Shown in pieces: positions 35,845-43,877 of a stretch of DNA of 64,000 nt. This DNA comes from Rhizobiaceae bacterium CPCC 101076 (GTDB lineage Bacteria; Pseudomonadota; Alphaproteobacteria; Rhizobiales; Methylopilaceae): assembly GCA_003347645.1 (NCBI GenBank), contig QDFX01000008.1:119775-183774 (forward strand), read 5' to 3'. The notes under the pieces were generated by a model. It had not been told where the DNA came from. It saw only the letters and a program-made list of their open reading frames with translations, and ran no database searches. The translations under genes and the position numbers were made by a program. Within the stretch, counting starts at the first letter, position 1. Every line of letters starts with the position of its first letter.

Positions 35845-36822
35845 TCAGGCGCCGGGAAACGGCGTCTCGTCGGCGTGGAAGCTCGCCCGGTATTGCGCCG
35901 GCGTCAGTCCCATCCGCTTCAGGAAAACGAGCCGCATCCGGTCCGGCGAGCCGAAACCGCAATCGAAGGCGATGGTCTTCAGCGGCTTGTCGGTGCCTTC
36001 GAGCAGATTGCGCGCGGCGTCAATGCGCGCGCCCTCGACGAATTCATGCGGCGTCATCTTCGCCGCCTGCGCGAACTGCCGAGCGAAGTTGCGCTCGCTC
36101 ATCCCCGCCACCGATGCCAGCCGCTCGACGGTGAAGCTCTCGGAGATGTTCGCCATGACATGCGCCTGCACCTTAGCGATCGGCGATCCCGGCTCGGCGG
36201 CGTTGAGGTATGGGCTGAACTGCGACTGCCCACCCTGTCGCTGGGCGACGACGACGAGCCGCTTGGCAACGAGGAGCGCGATGTTCGAGCCATGGTCCTC
36301 GGCCACGAGCGCGAGCGCGAGGTCGATGCCGGCGGTGACGCCGGCGGACGTCACCAATGTCCCGTCGCGCAGGAAGATGCGGTCGTATTCGACGCTCGCA
36401 TCCGGAAACTGCTCCGCCAGGACGGGCGCGTTCTGCCAGTGCGTCGTCACCCGCTTTCCGTTCAGCAGGCCGGCATGACCGAGCGCGAAGGCTCCGGTGC
36501 AGATCGAGCCGATCGCGTCGGCGCGCCGCGCCATCACGACCAGCCACCGCGACAATAGGGAGTTCGCCGGCTGCACCGGCAGAAGCGGACCGCCCGCGAC
36601 GAAGACGTAGTCGTAGCGTTCGGCGGTCTGGTCGAGCGTGATGTCGGCCACGAACTGCATTCCGTTCGAGGCGCGGAACGGGCCGGCCTCGGTGCCGACG
36701 AGAGTCACCGCATAGCCGTCGCCTTTGGGCAGGAACCCGTTGGCCTCGGCGAATACGTCGACGGGTCCGGCGACATCGAGTGCCTGGACTCCGGGAAAAA
36801 CGACAATCGCGACACTTCGCAT
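35845..36822 (-). CDS. GlxA-type transcriptional regulator (DJ-1/PfpI plus AraC HTH)
   Basis: A 325-residue regulator. The N-terminal DJ-1/PfpI-like domain (1-180) has the nucleophile-elbow Cys in IGSICTGAFALGHAGLL. The C-terminal AraC-type double HTH (about 215-315) reads ESFTVERLASVAGMSERNFARQFAQAAKMTPHEFV and KTIAFDCGFGSPDRMRLVFLKRMGLTPAQYR. GlxA-like proteins often control catabolic genes nearby. Its position upstream of frc and the HD gene on the same strand makes those likely targets, by inference. Confidence 0.9.
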   Translation of the reverse strand: MRSVAIVVFPGVQALDVAGPVDVFAEANGFLPKGDGYAVTLVGTEAGPFRASNGMQFVADITLDQTAERYDYVFVAGGPLLPVQPANSLLSRWLVVMARRADAIGSICTGAFALGHAGLLNGKRVTTHWQNAPVLAEQFPDASVEYDRIFLRDGTLVTSAGVTAGIDLALALVAEDHGSNIALLVAKRLVVVAQRQGGQSQFSPYLNAAEPGSPIAKVQAHVMANISESFTVERLASVAGMSERNFARQFAQAAKMTPHEFVEGARIDAARNLLEGTDKPLKTIAFDCGFGSPDRMRLVFLKRMGLTPAQYRASFHADETPFPGA

Positions 36823-36911
36823 GCATTCAGATCGCCCGGAGACTGTACCTCCCGCAAGTCCCGTGCTTTGACAGGCGCCGTAATTTTCCCGCGCCGCAGG
36901 TCAAAAGCTTC

Positions 36912-37499
36912 ATGCCGCTCGATTATCCGCTCTGCATCGTCCGGCATGGCGAGACCGACTGGAACCTCGAGGGCAGGCTCCAGGGGCAGCAGGACGTCCG
37001 GATGAACGGCCGCGGCCGCGACCAGGCGGAGGCGGTCGGCCGTCTCCTTCTCCAGCACGCCCCCGAAGTGCTCGGCTGGGATTTCGTCGCAAGCCCCTTG
37101 ATCCGCACCCGCGACACGATGGAGCTGATGCGCGCGGCGATGGGCGTCGACCCGAAGGATTACCGCCTCGATCCGCGCCTCAAGGAGCTGACCTTCGGTT
37201 CCTGGGAATGCTCGACCTGGGACGACGTGAAGCGGAGTTTCCCGGACCTCGCGGCCAAGCGCAAAGCCGACAAATGGGCCTTCTGCCCGCCGGGCGGCGA
37301 GAGCTATTCCATGCTTTCCGACCGCATCGCCGATTGGCTTGTGGATGTGAAAAAGCCGACGCTTGCGGTCACCCACGGCGGGGTCGCGCGTGTCCTGCTG
37401 GGCCTTCTGACCGGAATGGCGCAGGTCGATCTGCCGGTCGAGGACATCAAGCAGGGCAGGGCGCTGATGTTCGAGGATGGCAAGGCACGGTGGATTTAG
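36912..37499 (+). CDS. Histidine phosphatase (phosphoglycerate mutase-like) family protein
   Basis: A 195-residue cytosolic phosphatase. The catalytic RHG motif is in CIVRHGETDWNLEGRLQGQQDVRMN (phosphohistidine His about residue 11). The second catalytic His is in LAVTHGGVARVLLG. The conserved Glu/Arg segment is ELTFGSWE. True phosphoglycerate mutase is unlikely at this length; a broad-specificity phosphatase is more probable. In relatives it directly follows fabI. ATG 36912 is chosen over an upstream ATG at 36780 that overlaps the divergent regulator gene. Confidence 0.88.
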   Translation: MPLDYPLCIVRHGETDWNLEGRLQGQQDVRMNGRGRDQAEAVGRLLLQHAPEVLGWDFVASPLIRTRDTMELMRAAMGVDPKDYRLDPRLKELTFGSWECSTWDDVKRSFPDLAAKRKADKWAFCPPGGESYSMLSDRIADWLVDVKKPTLAVTHGGVARVLLGLLTGMAQVDLPVEDIKQGRALMFEDGKARWI

Positions 37500-37511
37500 C
37501 GCTGTGGCGCC

Positions 37512-37540
37512 GTCATCCTCCGGTCGAGCCGGAGGATGAC
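37512..37540. repeat. REP-like hairpin
   Basis: A 12-bp perfect stem with a 5-base loop TCGAG. The stem core CCTCCGG is shared with 7343-7362. There is no T run on either strand, but it may still help end transcription of the two convergent genes. Confidence 0.65.
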
Positions 37541-37588
37541 GACGTAGGCGGGGGCCAATTCCTGAACTGGTCGACGGATTGAGGGTAT

Positions 37589-37699
37589 CCCGGGGCGGCG
37601 GAGCCGAGCCCGGGATCCATAGCCCCTGTGCTGATGATGAAGTCGGGAGACTGCGGGATATGGGTTCCGGGCTCCGCGTCGCGGCCCCGGAACACGCGC
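37589..37699. repeat. GC-rich inverted repeat pair
   Basis: The block CCCGGGGCGGCGGAGCCGAG with CCCGGGATCC (about 37589-37618) is mirrored by GGTTCCGGGCTCCGCG and GCCCCGGAAC (about 37660-37699). It is related in sequence to the repeat at 23793-23861. Confidence 0.55.
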
Positions 37700-37861
37700 G
37701 CCGTCCCGATTTGGGGCAGGCTTTTAACCGCCGAACGCTTCCAAACCAGCAGAATTCAGGGCGGGTCTCGCTCAGGCTTCGGGAGGTGCCCTACGGACCA
37801 CAACAAGAACATCGCCAAATCAGCGATTCGTGCCGCGTTCGTTCCCGCTCCGCTCCAATCC

Positions 37862-38854
37862 TTAACGGCCGAGCACCGCGACCGCTTCGGTGTGGGGCGA
37901 ATTTCGGAACTGGTCGACCGGCGTGACCTTCTCGACCCGGAAGCCGCCATCGACGAGAATCTTCAGGTCGCGCGCAAAAGTCTGCGCGTTGCACGAGACG
38001 GCGACCACGCGCTTGACCCTTGAAGCGGCGATGTTCCGTGCCTGGTGATCGGCCCCCGCGCGCGGCGGGTCGAAGACCACGACGTCCATGTCCTTCAGCT
38101 CGGCGGCGAGCATCGGGCGACGGAACAGGTCGCGTGCTTCCTGCGTGATCTGCTTCAGCCCCTGCGTCTTCCGCCACGCGCGGTCGAGCGCGGCGAGCGC
38201 GGTGCGATCCTGCTCGACCGCGAGAACCAAGGCCTTCTCGGCCAAGCGCAGCGCGAACGTTCCCACGCCCGCGAAGAGGTCGGCCACGCGCTTCGCCGAC
38301 CCGACGCCCTCTGTCACCAGCCCCGCGAGCGCGGCCTCGCCGGCTTCTGTCGCCTGCAGGAAACCGCCGGGCGGCAGGATCACCTCGGCACGTCCGAACC
38401 GGACGATGGGCGGCCGGGCCTCGACGACGAGATCGCCGTGCAGCGATAGCCGCGCCAGATCGAGCCGCTGCGCCGTCTCGGCGAGCGCGAGCCGCACCTT
38501 CTCCGGCACCTTGCCGGCGCCGCGCAGGTCGATATCGAGCCCGGAAAGCGTCGAGGTCACCACGGCGTCGACCGGCTTCTTCAGTCCGAGCAGGAGCCGC
38601 GCCAGGGTCCGCACCGGCTCGACCGATTTCTGGATCGCCTCGGACAGGATCGGCTCGGGATGTTCGGCGAGGTCGAGCACGTTGTGGGTCTTCGGCTGCA
38701 TGAAGCCGACGCGCAGGACGCCGTCCTCGCCGCGCCGTGCGTGGAACGTCGCCCGACGCCTGCCTGCGCCCTGCGCGTCCACGCAGGGTTCGACTTCCGC
38801 CTCGATGCCGGCCAGCCGCAATTCCTCGGCCAGCGCGTCGCGCTTCATAGCCAA
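37862..38854 (-). CDS. RNA m5U methyltransferase (RlmD/TrmA family) lacking TRAM and Fe-S region
   Basis: The SAM-dependent methyltransferase part is complete. It has LPPGGFLQATEAGE, motif I DLFAGVGTFALRLAEKA, the DPPR motif VVFDPPRAGAD and the catalytic Cys in AVSCNAQTFARDLK. Usual family members are about 410 residues and begin with a TRAM domain and a four-cysteine iron-sulfur motif. Here the protein is about 330 residues, starts around TTG 38854 (ATG 38848) and has neither. The bases between it and the upstream aldo/keto reductase gene read in frame but have no start codon. It may be a compact enzyme, an N-terminal deletion or a decaying gene. Confidence 0.82.
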   Translation of the reverse strand: MAMKRDALAEELRLAGIEAEVEPCVDAQGAGRRRATFHARRGEDGVLRVGFMQPKTHNVLDLAEHPEPILSEAIQKSVEPVRTLARLLLGLKKPVDAVVTSTLSGLDIDLRGAGKVPEKVRLALAETAQRLDLARLSLHGDLVVEARPPIVRFGRAEVILPPGGFLQATEAGEAALAGLVTEGVGSAKRVADLFAGVGTFALRLAEKALVLAVEQDRTALAALDRAWRKTQGLKQITQEARDLFRRPMLAAELKDMDVVVFDPPRAGADHQARNIAASRVKRVVAVSCNAQTFARDLKILVDGGFRVEKVTPVDQFRNSPHTEAVAVLGR

Positions 38855-38907
38855 TTGTTCGGCGACAGGCGTCGCTGCGCTGATCTCGTTGATCTTCAGG
38901 GTGTTGC

Positions 38908-39741
38908 TCAGAGCATTTCCAACGGGCGTTTACGGGTGGGCGGGGGGAAGGCGCGGTCGAGCGCCGCGAGGTCTTCGGCGTCGAGCTCGATGTCGGCCGC
39001 CTTGCGGTTCTCGCGAACATGCTCGATCCGCGCCGCCTTGGGAATTGCGATCACGTCGGAACGGCGCAGCAGCCAGGCAAGAGCCACGGTGAACGGCTCG
39101 ACGCCGTACTTTCGGGCGATGTCACCCAGCGCGCCGGTCTTCGGCAGCCGCGCCTGCTCGATCGGGCTGTAGGCCATCGCCGGGATCTCGTTCTTCGCGA
39201 GGAAGGGCAGGAGATCGTATTCCGGACCGCGGCGGCTGAGATTGTAGAGCACCTGGTTGACCTGGCAGTTCTCGCCGCCGTCGACGTCGAGGAGCTCCTC
39301 CATGTCGTCGGTGTCGAGATTGCTGACGCCCCAATGCCTTATCTTGCCGTCCTTCTGCAGTGCCTCGAAGCCGCGCACCGTGTCCTCGAACGGTACGCCG
39401 CCGCGCCAGTGCAGCAGATAGAGGTCGATCACATCGGTCTCCATGCGCTCCAGGCTGCGCTCGCAGGCGGCCTGCACGCCCTTGGAGCTCGCATTGTGCG
39501 GATAGACCTTGGAGACGAGGAAGACCTTGTCGCGGATACCGTTCAGCGCCTCGGACAGCATCTCCTCGGCGCCGCCGTCGGCATACATCTCGGCGGTGTC
39601 GACGAGCGTCATGCCAAGCTCGACGCCTTCGCGGATCGCCGCCACCTCGGCCGCGCGGCTGCTCGACCGCTCGCCCATGTACCAGGTGCCCTGGCCAAGC
39701 GCGGGAACGGTTTCGCCACCGGGTAGAACGACGGTCTTCAT
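38908..39741 (-). CDS. Aldo/keto reductase
   Basis: A 277-residue NADPH-dependent oxidoreductase with TIM-barrel fold. The catalytic tetrad is visible: Asp in TLVDTAEMYADGG with Tyr in the same motif, Lys in VFLVSKVYPHNA, and His in YLLHWRGG. The cofactor-binding end reads AIPKAARIEHVRENR. It resembles the YeaE group (methylglyoxal and other aldehydes). It lies 53 bases upstream of the RlmD-like gene on the same strand, so the two may be cotranscribed. Confidence 0.92.
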   Translation of the reverse strand: MKTVVLPGGETVPALGQGTWYMGERSSSRAAEVAAIREGVELGMTLVDTAEMYADGGAEEMLSEALNGIRDKVFLVSKVYPHNASSKGVQAACERSLERMETDVIDLYLLHWRGGVPFEDTVRGFEALQKDGKIRHWGVSNLDTDDMEELLDVDGGENCQVNQVLYNLSRRGPEYDLLPFLAKNEIPAMAYSPIEQARLPKTGALGDIARKYGVEPFTVALAWLLRRSDVIAIPKAARIEHVRENRKAADIELDAEDLAALDRAFPPPTRKRPLEML

Positions 39742-39847
39742 GCTTGTCTCCGTATCGAAAGGCGTGACGCTTTAAAGCCATCGCAAAACTCGTAGCGCAA
39801 GCACCCATCCGCTTGCGGCGGCGCGGCGAATGGGCCAAACCGGAAAC

Positions 39848-40603
39848 GGCATGATCGAGCACGAACCCTACGCATCGAGCGCGCTGTGGTCGCGACGGCT
39901 TGGGCTGTTCGCGATTCCGGTGTCGATCATCGCCGTCGTCGCGCAACGCTCCGGCCAGCTCGATTTCAACTCGGGCGTCGCCAGCCTCGGCGCCGGCGCG
40001 ATCCTCGCCGTCCTCGCCGTCCTGCTCGGCCTGATCGCCTTCGCGGTCATCTGGGTGCGCGGCAATCGCGGCGCGGGAGCCGCCGCCATCGGCATCATCG
40101 CAGGACTCGCGGTCATCTCGGTGCCGCTCGGCTATCTCGTAATGGGCTGGGGCCTGCCGCAGATCACCGACGTCGCGACCGATCCGGGCGATCCACCCGC
40201 ATTCGTCTTCGCCGCGGCCGAGCGCCGTCCGACCGACAATCCGCTGGCCTATCCGGGAGAGAAGGCCGCGATGGCCCAGCTGTCCGGCTATCCGGACATC
40301 GCGCCGCTCCGCGTCTCCCAGCCTGTCGATGAGGTCTATGCGCTGGCGCTCCAACTCGTCGAGACGCGCGGCTGGCGCATTCTCGTTTCCGGCGCCAACA
40401 ATCGTGGCCGCCGCCATATCGAAGCCGTGGCACTGACGCCGCTGCTCCGCTTCTCGGAAGACATTGCCATCGACATCCGCCCCGAAGGCGGTGGCGTTCG
40501 CGTCGACATGCGCTCGGCATCGCGGGTGGGCTCGGCCGATCTCGGCTCGAATGCACGGCGGGTGCGGAGTTTCCTGACCGACCTGGCCGCCGCGGCGCGC
40601 TGA
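39848..40603 (+). CDS. DUF1499 domain membrane protein
   Basis: A protein of about 251 residues with three N-terminal hydrophobic helices (RLGLFAIPVSIIAVVAQRSG, AGAILAVLAVLLGLIAFAVIWV and AAAIGIIAGLAVISVPLGYLVM). A C-terminal DUF1499 domain follows (NPLAYPGEKAAMAQLSGYPDIAPL, LQLVETRGWRILV, FSEDIAIDIRPEGGGVRVDMRSASRVGSADLG). The domain recurs in chloroplasts and bacteria, with unknown function. The frame opens at 39830 (MGQTGNGM); the in-frame ATG lying six codons later is an equally good start and is used here. Confidence 0.82.
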   Translation, partial: GMIEHEPYASSALWSRRLGLFAIPVSIIAVVAQRSGQLDFNSGVASLGAGAILAVLAVLLGLIAFAVIWVRGNRGAGAAAIGIIAGLAVISVPLGYLVMGWGLPQITDVATDPGDPPAFVFAAAERRPTDNPLAYPGEKAAMAQLSGYPDIAPLRVSQPVDEVYALALQLVETRGWRILVSGANNRGRRHIEAVALTPLLRFSEDIAIDIRPEGGGVRVDMRSASRVGSADLGSNARRVRSFLTDLAAAAR

Positions 40604-40604
40604 C

Positions 40605-40646
40605 GTTCCCCGGACAAGTGCGCGAAGCGCACGCTGGTCCGGGAGA
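40605..40646. repeat. Partial mosaic repeat (GTTCCCCGGACAAGTGCGCG hairpin)
   Basis: GTTCCCCGGACAAGTGCGCG followed by AAGCGCACGCTGGTCCGGGAG is an imperfect inverted repeat. It is the same as the module at 23624-23664 and the inverse of 15600-15641. It lies between convergent genes. Confidence 0.7.
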
Positions 40647-40650
40647 CGGC

Positions 40651-41559
40651 TCACGCCAGGCTGAACACCGGCACCTTCGGCCCAGCATCCATCCGCACCA
40701 CGCCACGGCCCACCAGTTCCTCCAGATGCGCCTGTACCGAAAGGCCGGCCGCGCCGAACATGTTGGGCGACAGGGCGACATAGATGGAGGCGACGAGGTC
40801 GGGGATCGTGCGCGGGCCTGCCGACAGCGCGTCGAGGATCTGGTCCTCGCGGAGTTCGCGGTGCTTCAGAAGCGCCTCGGCGTGCCGGCGGCCATTGGTC
40901 AGGCTCGGGCCATGCGCCGGGTAATAGATGTCTTCGCTCCGTGCGATCAGCCTGCGCAGCGAGGCCTTGTAGTCGGCCATCGAGCCGTCCGGCGGCGCGA
41001 CGATCGTCGTCGACCACGCCATCACATGGTCGCCCGGAAAGAGCGCGTTCTCCTCCCGAAGCGCGAAAGCGAGGTGGTTTGCGGTGTGGCCGGGCGTCGG
41101 GACGGCTTCAAGCGTCCAGCTGGGATCGGAGACGACATCGCCCTCGCCCAATATGCGGTCCGGCCGGTAACCTCTGTCGGCGCTGGCATCGAGGGCATTG
41201 GCCTCGCCGGGAAGCAGCGGCCGGGCAGCCTGATGCTGGGCACAGCCGACGACGGTCGCTCCCGTCACCGCGCGCAGCGCCTCGACGCCGTCGGTATGGT
41301 CGCGATGGGTGTGGGTGACGACGATATGCGTGATCGTCTCGCCGGCGGTCGCCGCCAGGAGCGCCGCGATGTGGTCCGGATCGTCCGGGCCGGGATCGAT
41401 CACGGCGACCTGTCCGCGTCCAACGATATGGCTCACCGTTCCTGTGAAGGTGAAGGGCCCGGGATTGTTGGCGACGACGCGGCGTACGAGCGGAGAGAGC
41501 GTGATCGAGGCGCCGTAATGCCCCGGATGCGATCTATCAAACCGCAACGTCTCGGTCAT
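40651..41559 (-). CDS. MBL-fold metallo-hydrolase (LACTB2-like)
   Basis: A 302-residue protein. The metal-binding motif is VTHTHRDHTDG (HxHxDH), with further ligands in PTPGHTANHLAF, FPGDHVM and YPAHG. The C-terminal part (about 230-300) is a winged-helix-like extension (DQILDALSAGPRTIPDLVASIYV) typical of LACTB2/RNase-like hydrolases. The substrate is not determined; nuclease and thioesterase roles are known in the group. Its start overlaps the stop of the LAB-N gene upstream (41556-41559). Confidence 0.9.
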   Translation of the reverse strand: MTETLRFDRSHPGHYGASITLSPLVRRVVANNPGPFTFTGTVSHIVGRGQVAVIDPGPDDPDHIAALLAATAGETITHIVVTHTHRDHTDGVEALRAVTGATVVGCAQHQAARPLLPGEANALDASADRGYRPDRILGEGDVVSDPSWTLEAVPTPGHTANHLAFALREENALFPGDHVMAWSTTIVAPPDGSMADYKASLRRLIARSEDIYYPAHGPSLTNGRRHAEALLKHRELREDQILDALSAGPRTIPDLVASIYVALSPNMFGAAGLSVQAHLEELVGRGVVRMDAGPKVPVFSLA

Positions 41560-41873
41560 AGCACCTTGTCTGACCGCTTATGCTTGGCGATCAGCCAGAG
41601 ATTGCGGATGTAGATGATGAGGCCGAGCGCCTGGCCGAGGATATAGACGGGGTCGCCGCGCTGGATCGAGTAGATCAGCAACAGGACGCCGCCGCCGAGC
41701 GAGAAGAACCAGAACGCGATCGGCACCACGGAGCGGCGCGCCCGCTCGCTGGCGATCCACTGGACGACAAAGCGCATCATGAACATGCCCTGGGCGAAGA
41801 AGCCCAGCACGACCCATGCGTCGAAATTGCCGACGAAGACCTCGTGGGCCCAGCGACTCAACGTGTCGATCAT
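41556..41873 (-). CDS. Lipid-A-disaccharide synthase N-terminal-like (LAB-N) membrane protein
   Basis: A 105-residue protein with three membrane helices: DAWVVLGFFAQGMFMMRFVVQWI, VVPIAFWFFSLGGGVLLLIYSI and VYILGQALGLIIYIRNLWLI. The sequence FVVQWIASERARRSVVP is the LAB-N signature. Such proteins pair with DPM-like glycosyltransferases and may translocate the lipid-linked sugar. ATG 41873 is used because it overlaps the glycosyltransferase stop (ATGA). Confidence 0.86.
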   Translation of the reverse strand: MIDTLSRWAHEVFVGNFDAWVVLGFFAQGMFMMRFVVQWIASERARRSVVPIAFWFFSLGGGVLLLIYSIQRGDPVYILGQALGLIIYIRNLWLIAKHKRSDKVL

Positions 41874-42610
41874 TTCGTCTCGATCTCCGTCGCGACCGCC
41901 CGGCCGCGGAAGCGCTTCATCAGCCACCACACGCCGAACAGGTCGAGCACGCCGCGCAGGCCGCGGTCGAGGATGCCGTAGTTCGACCGGCCGAACCGCC
42001 GGGGGCGGTCGACCACGTCGAGCCTCAGGATCTTGTAGCCCTCGCGCGTGATCAAGGCTGGCATGAACCGGTGCCAGCCGTCGAAATAGGGCAGGATGCG
42101 AAAGATGTCGGCCCTGACCGCTTTCAACCCGCAGCCGGAATCCTCGTTGTCGTCGTTCAGCAGCGAGCGTCGCAGATTGTTGGCGAAACGCGAGGCGTAT
42201 TTCTTCAGCGTGCCGTCGGTCCGGCCGCGCCGCTGGCCGGCCACCATGCCGACATCGGCGCTCGCACCTTCGAGCGTCGTGACGAGGGCTGGGATGTAGG
42301 ACGGGTTGTTCTGGCCATCGCCGTCGATGGTCACGAAGATCGAGCCACGCGCATGGATCACGCCGGTGCGGATAGCGCCGCTCTGGCCCATGCCGCGTTC
42401 GTGGCGGATGTGACGGACGGGAAGGCCTGCCCGCGCCTTGCGCGCCAGAAGGCCCGGCGTGTCGTCGGTGGAGGCCTCGTCGACGACCACGATCTCATAC
42501 GCTCTTCCGCTGAGAGCTCCGGCGATCTCCTCGATCAGGAAGTCGAGGTTCTCGGCCTCGTTCCGCGCGGGAATGATGACGGAAACAAGATTGAAATCTG
42601 AGGGCTGCAT
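41870..42610 (-). CDS. Glycosyltransferase family 2, DPM/ArnC-like
   Basis: A 246-residue GT-A enzyme that probably transfers a sugar to a polyprenyl phosphate. The nucleotide-sugar motifs are SVIIPARNEAENL, EIVVVDEASTDDT, and the DxD-like FVTIDGDGQNNPSYIP. The region NEDSGCGLKAVRADIF is family-typical. It has no C-terminal membrane helices of its own; the coupled LAB-N protein would supply them. It forms an operon with LAB-N and the MBL hydrolase through stop/start overlaps. Confidence 0.88.
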   Translation of the reverse strand: MQPSDFNLVSVIIPARNEAENLDFLIEEIAGALSGRAYEIVVVDEASTDDTPGLLARKARAGLPVRHIRHERGMGQSGAIRTGVIHARGSIFVTIDGDGQNNPSYIPALVTTLEGASADVGMVAGQRRGRTDGTLKKYASRFANNLRRSLLNDDNEDSGCGLKAVRADIFRILPYFDGWHRFMPALITREGYKILRLDVVDRPRRFGRSNYGILDRGLRGVLDLFGVWWLMKRFRGRAVATEIETK

Positions 42611-42749
42611 GACATCCGGCCTGCGACCCTCCCCGGGGCCGCGAGGGATGTGTCACTTCCGGGCGGGATCGTCAATTGCCGCTTCGGCGGCGAACCCGAG
42701 AGCGCACGGGGCGTTGTTCAGAGGAGACAAGCGGAAGGGGAGGACTCCA

Positions 42750-42971
42750 ATGGCCAATGCCGATCGCAAGCATATGGGCAAGGGAACACAGGGGAAGGGC
42801 GACGGCACCGGAGCGATGACCGACCTCAATCCCGAAGACATTGCCGAGAACATGGTCCTGTCGAACCGCGACAAGAGCCAACATTCCGGTGGTCGCGGCC
42901 TCGACAGCAAGCAGGTCCAGACCGACCAGATGCGCGACCACGCCGAGAACAAGGCGCCGGCGAAGAGCTGA
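42750..42971 (+). CDS. Small hydrophilic hypothetical protein
   Basis: A 73-residue, charged, Gly/Lys/Asp-rich protein without hydrophobic core, probably disordered. It starts MANADRKHMGKGTQGKGDG and ends HAENKAPAKS. A strong ribosome site (GGAAGGGGAGGA) lies just upstream. Proteins like this are found in Rhizobiales near stress genes, but no function is known. It sits in a divergent position to the GT2 operon. Confidence 0.65.
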   Translation: MANADRKHMGKGTQGKGDGTGAMTDLNPEDIAENMVLSNRDKSQHSGGRGLDSKQVQTDQMRDHAENKAPAKS

Positions 42972-43076
42972 ACCTCAAGTCGCGCATGGCATGGTTTCGT
43001 ACCGATCGTAATTTTCATGGCTCGCTACCTCGCCCCGGTTCCGGCGCGCTCTAGCTTCCGCGCAGGGAGGTCGAGC

Positions 43077-43247
43077 ATGAAGAAATCGACAAAGCGGAAG
43101 ACCGAGAAGACGCAGCAAAAGGCCCGTTCCGTCGAGACTGTGATGGAGCAGGCGCTCATGGAAATGACGCAGGACCTGAAGTCTTGTGCGTGGTCGCCGA
43201 CGACGGTGACCCGCGAACGGCCATGCCCCAATACGTGGTGGCCATGA
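43077..43247 (+). CDS. Small basic hypothetical protein, possibly frameshifted
   Basis: The frame from ATG 43077 (GGGAGG upstream) encodes 56 residues: a Lys-rich start MKKSTKRKTEKTQQKA, then SVETVMEQALMEMTQDLKS. From about 43183 the reading turns odd (Trp, Arg and Pro-rich). In the frame shifted by two, the text continues as LCVVADDGDPRTAMPQYVV and ends at TAG 43256-43258. A one-base loss near 43183 would join the two halves into a protein of about 60 residues. Unknown family. Confidence 0.4.
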   Translation: MKKSTKRKTEKTQQKARSVETVMEQALMEMTQDLKSCAWSPTTVTRERPCPNTWWP

Positions 43248-43262
43248 TCCTCGATTAGCGGC

Positions 43263-43862
43263 ATGGCGGACAGGCTGAAGCGCCCCCTGGGCGCGCGCAT
43301 GGTTCATCTATGCGTGGACATGCAGCGCATCTTTTCGTCCCGGGGGATTTGGCCCACGCCCTGGATGGAGCGCGTTCTACCGACGGTCGTCCGGATCGCC
43401 GAGCGGCATCCGGAGCGCACCGTCTTTACGCGCTTTATCACGCCCCGAGATGCCGACGACCTTCCCGGCACCTGGCAGCTCTATTATCGCAAATGGCATC
43501 AGGCGACGCGCGCGGAACTCCCGGCCGATCTCCTCGACCTGATGCCCGAACTGGCCAAATTCGTTCCTCCGGCGACGGTGCTCGACAAGAGCTTCTATTC
43601 CGCGTTCGCCGGGACAGGCCTCGATGCGTGGCTTCGCGAGCGGCAGGTCGACGGGCTGGTCGTCACCGGCTCGGAGACCGATGTCTGCGTCCTCTCGACC
43701 GTGCTCTCCGCCGTGGATCTCGGCTGGCGCGTGATCGTGGTGGCCGATGCTCTCGCCAGCGCATCGGACGAAGGCCACGACAATCTTCTCGACCTCTATA
43801 ACCGCCGCTATGCCGAACAGGTCGAGACCGTCGACAGCGAAGCCTTGCTCGACCTCTGGTGA
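43263..43862 (+). CDS. Cysteine hydrolase, isochorismatase-like
   Basis: A 199-residue enzyme of the isochorismatase/nicotinamidase superfamily. The catalytic triad is visible: Asp in HLCVDMQRIF, Lys in VLDKSFYSAF and Cys in SETDVCVLSTVLSAVDLG. Family substrates include amides, ureido acids and isochorismate; nothing here fixes which. It is a single gene, convergent with the argP-type regulator. Confidence 0.88.
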   Translation: MADRLKRPLGARMVHLCVDMQRIFSSRGIWPTPWMERVLPTVVRIAERHPERTVFTRFITPRDADDLPGTWQLYYRKWHQATRAELPADLLDLMPELAKFVPPATVLDKSFYSAFAGTGLDAWLRERQVDGLVVTGSETDVCVLSTVLSAVDLGWRVIVVADALASASDEGHDNLLDLYNRRYAEQVETVDSEALLDLW

Positions 43863-43877
43863 TCGGGAGCGCCGGAC

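Larger units (their letters stand above)
37500..37861. other. Gene-free stretch with several GC-rich hairpins
   Basis: A perfect 12-bp hairpin GTCATCCTCCGG - TCGAG - CCGGAGGATGAC lies at 37512-37540. Further CCCGGG/CCGGAAC-type inverted repeats occupy 37589-37699. The remainder (37700-37861) is less GC-rich with no convincing ORF. It separates convergent genes. Confidence 0.6.

Noticed and set aside
39122..41017. A 631-codon minus-strand frame covering the DUF1499, aldo/keto reductase and MBL genes
   Set aside because: It runs antisense or out of frame to three recognisable proteins and shows only Arg/Ala-rich low-complexity text.
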